This document shows positions 62,401-64,000 of a DNA stretch of 64,000 nucleotides, in pieces. The position numbers were made by a program, and so were the translations under genes. Every line of letters starts with the position of its first letter. Positions within the stretch are counted from its first letter, which is position 1. Location: contig NZ_KE383968.1 of NCBI RefSeq assembly GCF_000423005.1, positions 267,482 to 331,481 on the forward strand, written 5' to 3'. The notes beneath the pieces were generated by a model. It was not told the origin of the DNA. It saw nothing but the letters and a program-made list of their open reading frames with translations, and ran no database searches. Source of the DNA: Gelidibacter mesophilus DSM 14095. GTDB taxonomy: Bacteria > Bacteroidota > Bacteroidia > Flavobacteriales > Flavobacteriaceae.

Positions 62401-62639
62401 TTTCTGTTTATAACGAAAGAGACATCTTAGCTGCTGGAGGTCTGATTTCTAGACCAGATCGGATTGTGGTAAATGATAAGTTAGAAGCCGTTATTATAGA
62501 TTATAAAACAGGTGCAGAACGTCCTGCACATCAAAATCAGATTAAGGAATATCAAATTATTCTTGAAGAGATGGGCTTTAAGGTGATAAAAAAAATACTT
62601 ATCTACATAAATGAGGACATTCAGATAAAAGAATTTTAA
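59490..62639 (+). CDS. AddA/RecB-like UvrD helicase-nuclease
   Basis: The 1049-residue protein combines a superfamily 1 helicase with a C-terminal nuclease. Motifs: Walker A NASAGSGKTFTLVKVY (about 10-25), AFDISTIDKFNHRLI, Walker B FIDEFQDTSVKQWE, VGDAKQAIYRWRGG, VQIMTIHKSKGLEFPVVIFP and LLYVVLTRAVEQLYIL. The PD-(D/E)XK nuclease is at the end: GNLVHLIMSK, SRPDRIVVNDKLEAVIIDYKTG. It is the helicase-nuclease subunit of an AddAB/RecBCD-type double-strand-break repair complex. No AddB partner is in the window. It is followed closely by kbl. Confidence 0.94.
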   Translation: MAEHPFSIYNASAGSGKTFTLVKVYLKILFSTNHANAFKNILALTFTNKAVAEMKERVVDMLIEFSNPKILERPTPMFNLLSEELQIDFQKLHEKAKLILNTIAHNYAAFDISTIDKFNHRLIRTFAHDLKLPLNFEVELDTRTVLAKAVDQLIDKAGAEKELTKILVDFAIEKADDDKSWDVAFDFNQIAQLLINENDIPFIELLKDKSLDDFKLLKTQLIAQIVQSEQEISQKAKEMLALFEARGLLFNDFSSGYLPKHFLKLAEGNLNVNFDDLKWQTDLMEGNALYPKRVDVYKMETINGLQPRIVGAFKATKQLIIHSKFLKNVLKNLTPLSVLNAIYKSLQEIKTDEDLVLISEFNTLISTEIKSQPAPFIYERLGEKFKHYFIDEFQDTSVKQWENLVPLIDNAISGQNFKGETGSVMLVGDAKQAIYRWRGGKAEQFIDLYTENDHPFQIQQKVENLPVNYRSLKTIVNFNNSFFKHIATFAFTNPSHCEIYEASRQEQSIQGEGFIELSFLDFEKEEKDNAYGAKVLDAIQKAQENKFALRDICVITRKSKEGIALAEYLSIKGVPIISSESLLLKNSPEVQFLTNIIALASQPYNDMLKIEVLAYLAEHQLQLPDKHSFFESSVHLEPVELFKNLTRYSLFFDYNQFLQLPFYEAVESMVRQFHLNKTSNAYIQFFLDEVLDYSQKYNAGFSNFTAHWEIRKEKLSIAAPQGNNAVQIMTIHKSKGLEFPVVIFPYANQDIYFDMSPKMWFPVDPEAFNGFSNVFININKDLEELGELGQSIYANYRAQLELDSMNLLYVVLTRAVEQLYILSEYDLDKSKNEKLGFYSGLFISYLKSVGLWNEDEKIYTLGQPSRILSVKDVQTSVIQERFISVAKESHDLRIVTNAGYLWDTEQEAAIEKGNLVHLIMSKIETAKDIDYVFEELENKGNLNAQQSLELKPMIGQIVNHEQLKKFFRSELSVYNERDILAAGGLISRPDRIVVNDKLEAVIIDYKTGAERPAHQNQIKEYQIILEEMGFKVIKKILIYINEDIQIKEF

Positions 62640-62662
62640 CTTTGTAAAAAACCATATTGATT

Positions 62663-63856
62663 ATGTACGGCAAAATACAACAACACTTACAAAAAGAACT
62701 CGAAGACATTAAAGAAGCAGGTCTTTATAAAGAGGAGCGCATTATCACTTCACCTCAGGGTGCAGAAATAACCCTGAGCACGGGAGAAACTGTTCTGAAT
62801 TTTTGTGCCAATAACTATTTAGGTCTTTCTTCTCATCCTGAAGTGGTGCAGGCTGCTAAAGACGCATTGGACAGCCATGGTTTTGGCATGTCTTCAGTGC
62901 GTTTTATTTGTGGCACTCAAGACATCCACAAAACATTAGAACAAAAAATTGCAGAATTCTACGGCACAGAAGATACTATACTCTATGCAGCAGCCTTTGA
63001 TGCTAACGGTGGGGTATTTGAGCCTTTACTGGATGCTGATGATGCCATTATATCAGATTCCTTAAACCACGCTTCCATTATTGATGGCGTTCGTTTATGC
63101 AAGGCTGCCCGTTATCGCTATCAAAACAGCGACATGGAAGATCTTGAGAACCAACTTATTGCAGCAAATGAGAACGGCGCCCGATTTAAGATTATTGTAA
63201 CCGACGGGGTCTTTTCAATGGATGGCTTGGTAGCGCCCTTAGATAAAATTTGTGATTTGGCAGATAAATATGATGCCATGGTGATGATAGACGAATGTCA
63301 CGCTACTGGTTTTATTGGCGAAACAGGTCGTGGTACCCTAGAAGAAAAGGGTGTTATGGACCGCATAGATATTATTACTGGTACACTTGGGAAAGCTATG
63401 GGCGGCGCCATGGGCGGCTATACCACCGGAAAAAAGGAAATCATTCAAATGCTTCGTCAACGTTCAAGACCTTACTTGTTTTCTAATTCGCTCGCTCCTG
63501 CATTGGTTGGTGCCTCTATTAAAGTCTTTGAAATGCTTTCCAATGACACTACCTTAAGAGATAAGTTAGAAGAAAACACCAAATATTTTAAAGAAGGCAT
63601 GCAAAATGCTGGTTTTGATATTATAAATGGTGATTCAGCTATTGTTCCTGTTATGTTATATGATGCAAAACTGTCTCAAAACATGGCAAATATGCTTCTC
63701 GAGGAAGGAATTTATGTGATTGGTTTCTTTTTTCCGGTGGTTCCTAAAGATAAAGCCAGAATTAGAGTTCAACTATCGGCTGCACATACCAAAGAGCACT
63801 TGGACAAAGCCATTGCAGCTTTCATTAAAGTTGGAAAATCATTGAATATTATTTAA
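62663..63856 (+). CDS. kbl: Glycine C-acetyltransferase (2-amino-3-ketobutyrate CoA ligase)
   Basis: This PLP enzyme makes glycine and acetyl-CoA from 2-amino-3-ketobutyrate in threonine breakdown. The ATG at 62663 gives [20 protein letters not shown] and 397 residues; the frame extends six bases upstream to a TTG that is less family-like. Motifs: [52 protein letters not shown], and the PLP Lys in [16 protein letters not shown]. Closely related AOS-type enzymes are an alternative, but the match is best to kbl. No tdh is adjacent. Confidence 0.93.
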   Translation: MYGKIQQHLQKELEDIKEAGLYKEERIITSPQGAEITLSTGETVLNFCANNYLGLSSHPEVVQAAKDALDSHGFGMSSVRFICGTQDIHKTLEQKIAEFYGTEDTILYAAAFDANGGVFEPLLDADDAIISDSLNHASIIDGVRLCKAARYRYQNSDMEDLENQLIAANENGARFKIIVTDGVFSMDGLVAPLDKICDLADKYDAMVMIDECHATGFIGETGRGTLEEKGVMDRIDIITGTLGKAMGGAMGGYTTGKKEIIQMLRQRSRPYLFSNSLAPALVGASIKVFEMLSNDTTLRDKLEENTKYFKEGMQNAGFDIINGDSAIVPVMLYDAKLSQNMANMLLEEGIYVIGFFFPVVPKDKARIRVQLSAAHTKEHLDKAIAAFIKVGKSLNII

Positions 63857-63913
63857 AATTAGTCCAAACACTACTATTTTAAGGCAATTATCCAATATTT
63901 TTATATATTTGTC

Positions 63914-63944
63914 TTTGTTAATAAAGTATAACAACTTACTTTTG
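63914..63944 (+). promoter_or_regulatory. Promoter of the truncated last gene
   Basis: TTTG (63914-63917), a 19-base spacer and TACTTTTG (63937-63944) match the Bacteroidota consensus. A second TATATTTG box lies at 63904-63911. The next ATG is at 63981. Confidence 0.7.
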
Positions 63945-63980
63945 TTCACAATTAACACTTAAAAATTAAATTATTAGAAT

Positions 63981-64000
63981 ATGAAAAATCTTAGCAGATT
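63981..64000 (+). CDS. Start of a gene cut off by the window edge
   Basis: ATGAAAAATCTTAGCAGATT (MKNLSR...) follows a strong promoter and an A-rich leader with little secondary structure. The basic start is consistent with a signal peptide. Only six codons are visible, so the product cannot be named. Confidence 0.45.

Noticed and set aside
1-64000. CRISPR arrays, tRNA or rRNA genes, intact transposases, prophage
   Set aside because: I looked for regularly spaced repeats, cloverleaf-like arms with CCA ends, rRNA-like stretches and transposase or phage proteins on both strands and found none I could support.

Overview
The window is AT-rich DNA from a member of the Bacteroidota, almost certainly a marine or aquatic Flavobacteriaceae; I cannot name the genus. 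The signs are: Bacteroidota-type promoters (TTTG, 19-20 bases, TAnnTTTG); families largely confined to this group (DUF2480, DUF3078, DUF5689, DUF4199, IPExxxVDY); a ribosomal protein L21 with a long C-terminal tail; a 632-residue PurF; a diheme single-subunit SdhC; and many lipoproteins and TonB-type outer-membrane proteins. I see no rRNA, tRNA, CRISPR array, prophage or intact insertion sequence. Most of the window is core chromosome.

Layout. 1-4.6 kb: the 3' end of a TonB-dependent receptor, a DUF5689 surface lipoprotein and a small membrane protein. 4.7-10.5 kb: an endonuclease/phosphatase-fold protein, HflX, a DUF3078 protein, a DUF2480 protein and an ABC exporter. 11-12.6 kb: a small beta-barrel protein whose start codon seems lost, then a cassette-like DUF4304 gene flanked by inverted repeats. 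12.7-20.7 kb, minus strand: the SUF iron-sulfur assembly cluster, read as sufA, sufB, lipoprotein, sufC, dead four-helix-bundle gene, sufD, sufS, DUF4377/META lipoprotein, sufE, sufT-like gene. This stretch also carries a MITE-like inverted repeat, a REP-like palindrome and a relic of the sufE tail. 20.8-28.8 kb: thiL, three tandem small CxxC proteins, an alpha/beta hydrolase, BrnQ, an ACT-domain protein, aspartate kinase and an aminopeptidase P-like enzyme.

29-34.3 kb: the sdhCAB operon, with a clear promoter whose spacer holds an 18-bp perfect palindrome, then a membrane-anchored MutS-like ATPase. 34.4-39.8 kb, minus strand: an alanine/cation symporter with unusual extra N-terminal domains, rplU-rpmA, a ModF-like double ABC ATPase and a DUF4199 protein. 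40-48.2 kb: a pair of M16 peptidases, a DMT transporter, a periplasmic heavy-metal-domain lipoprotein, a YciI-like lipoprotein, a CYTH protein, an NAD(P)-binding protein, DNA polymerase IV and a small lipoprotein. 48.4-52.7 kb, minus strand: acpP-fabF-rnc-IPExxxVDY-pyk. 53-64 kb: purN, viroplasmin/RNase H, a PfkB kinase, purF, two tandem candidate small RNAs, superoxide dismutase, an AddA/RecB-like helicase-nuclease, kbl and the first codons of another gene.

Functional themes are iron-sulfur supply (SUF) beside its consumers (SdhB, PurF-type enzymes), aerobic respiration, fatty-acid and purine synthesis, and surface or periplasmic proteolysis and uptake. The least explained signal is the pair of near-identical, about 70-nt transcription units at 58.15-58.49 kb. 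Each has an aligned -7 box and ends in a terminator hairpin whose stem differs between copies by compensatory changes. I read them as a tandem small-RNA family.
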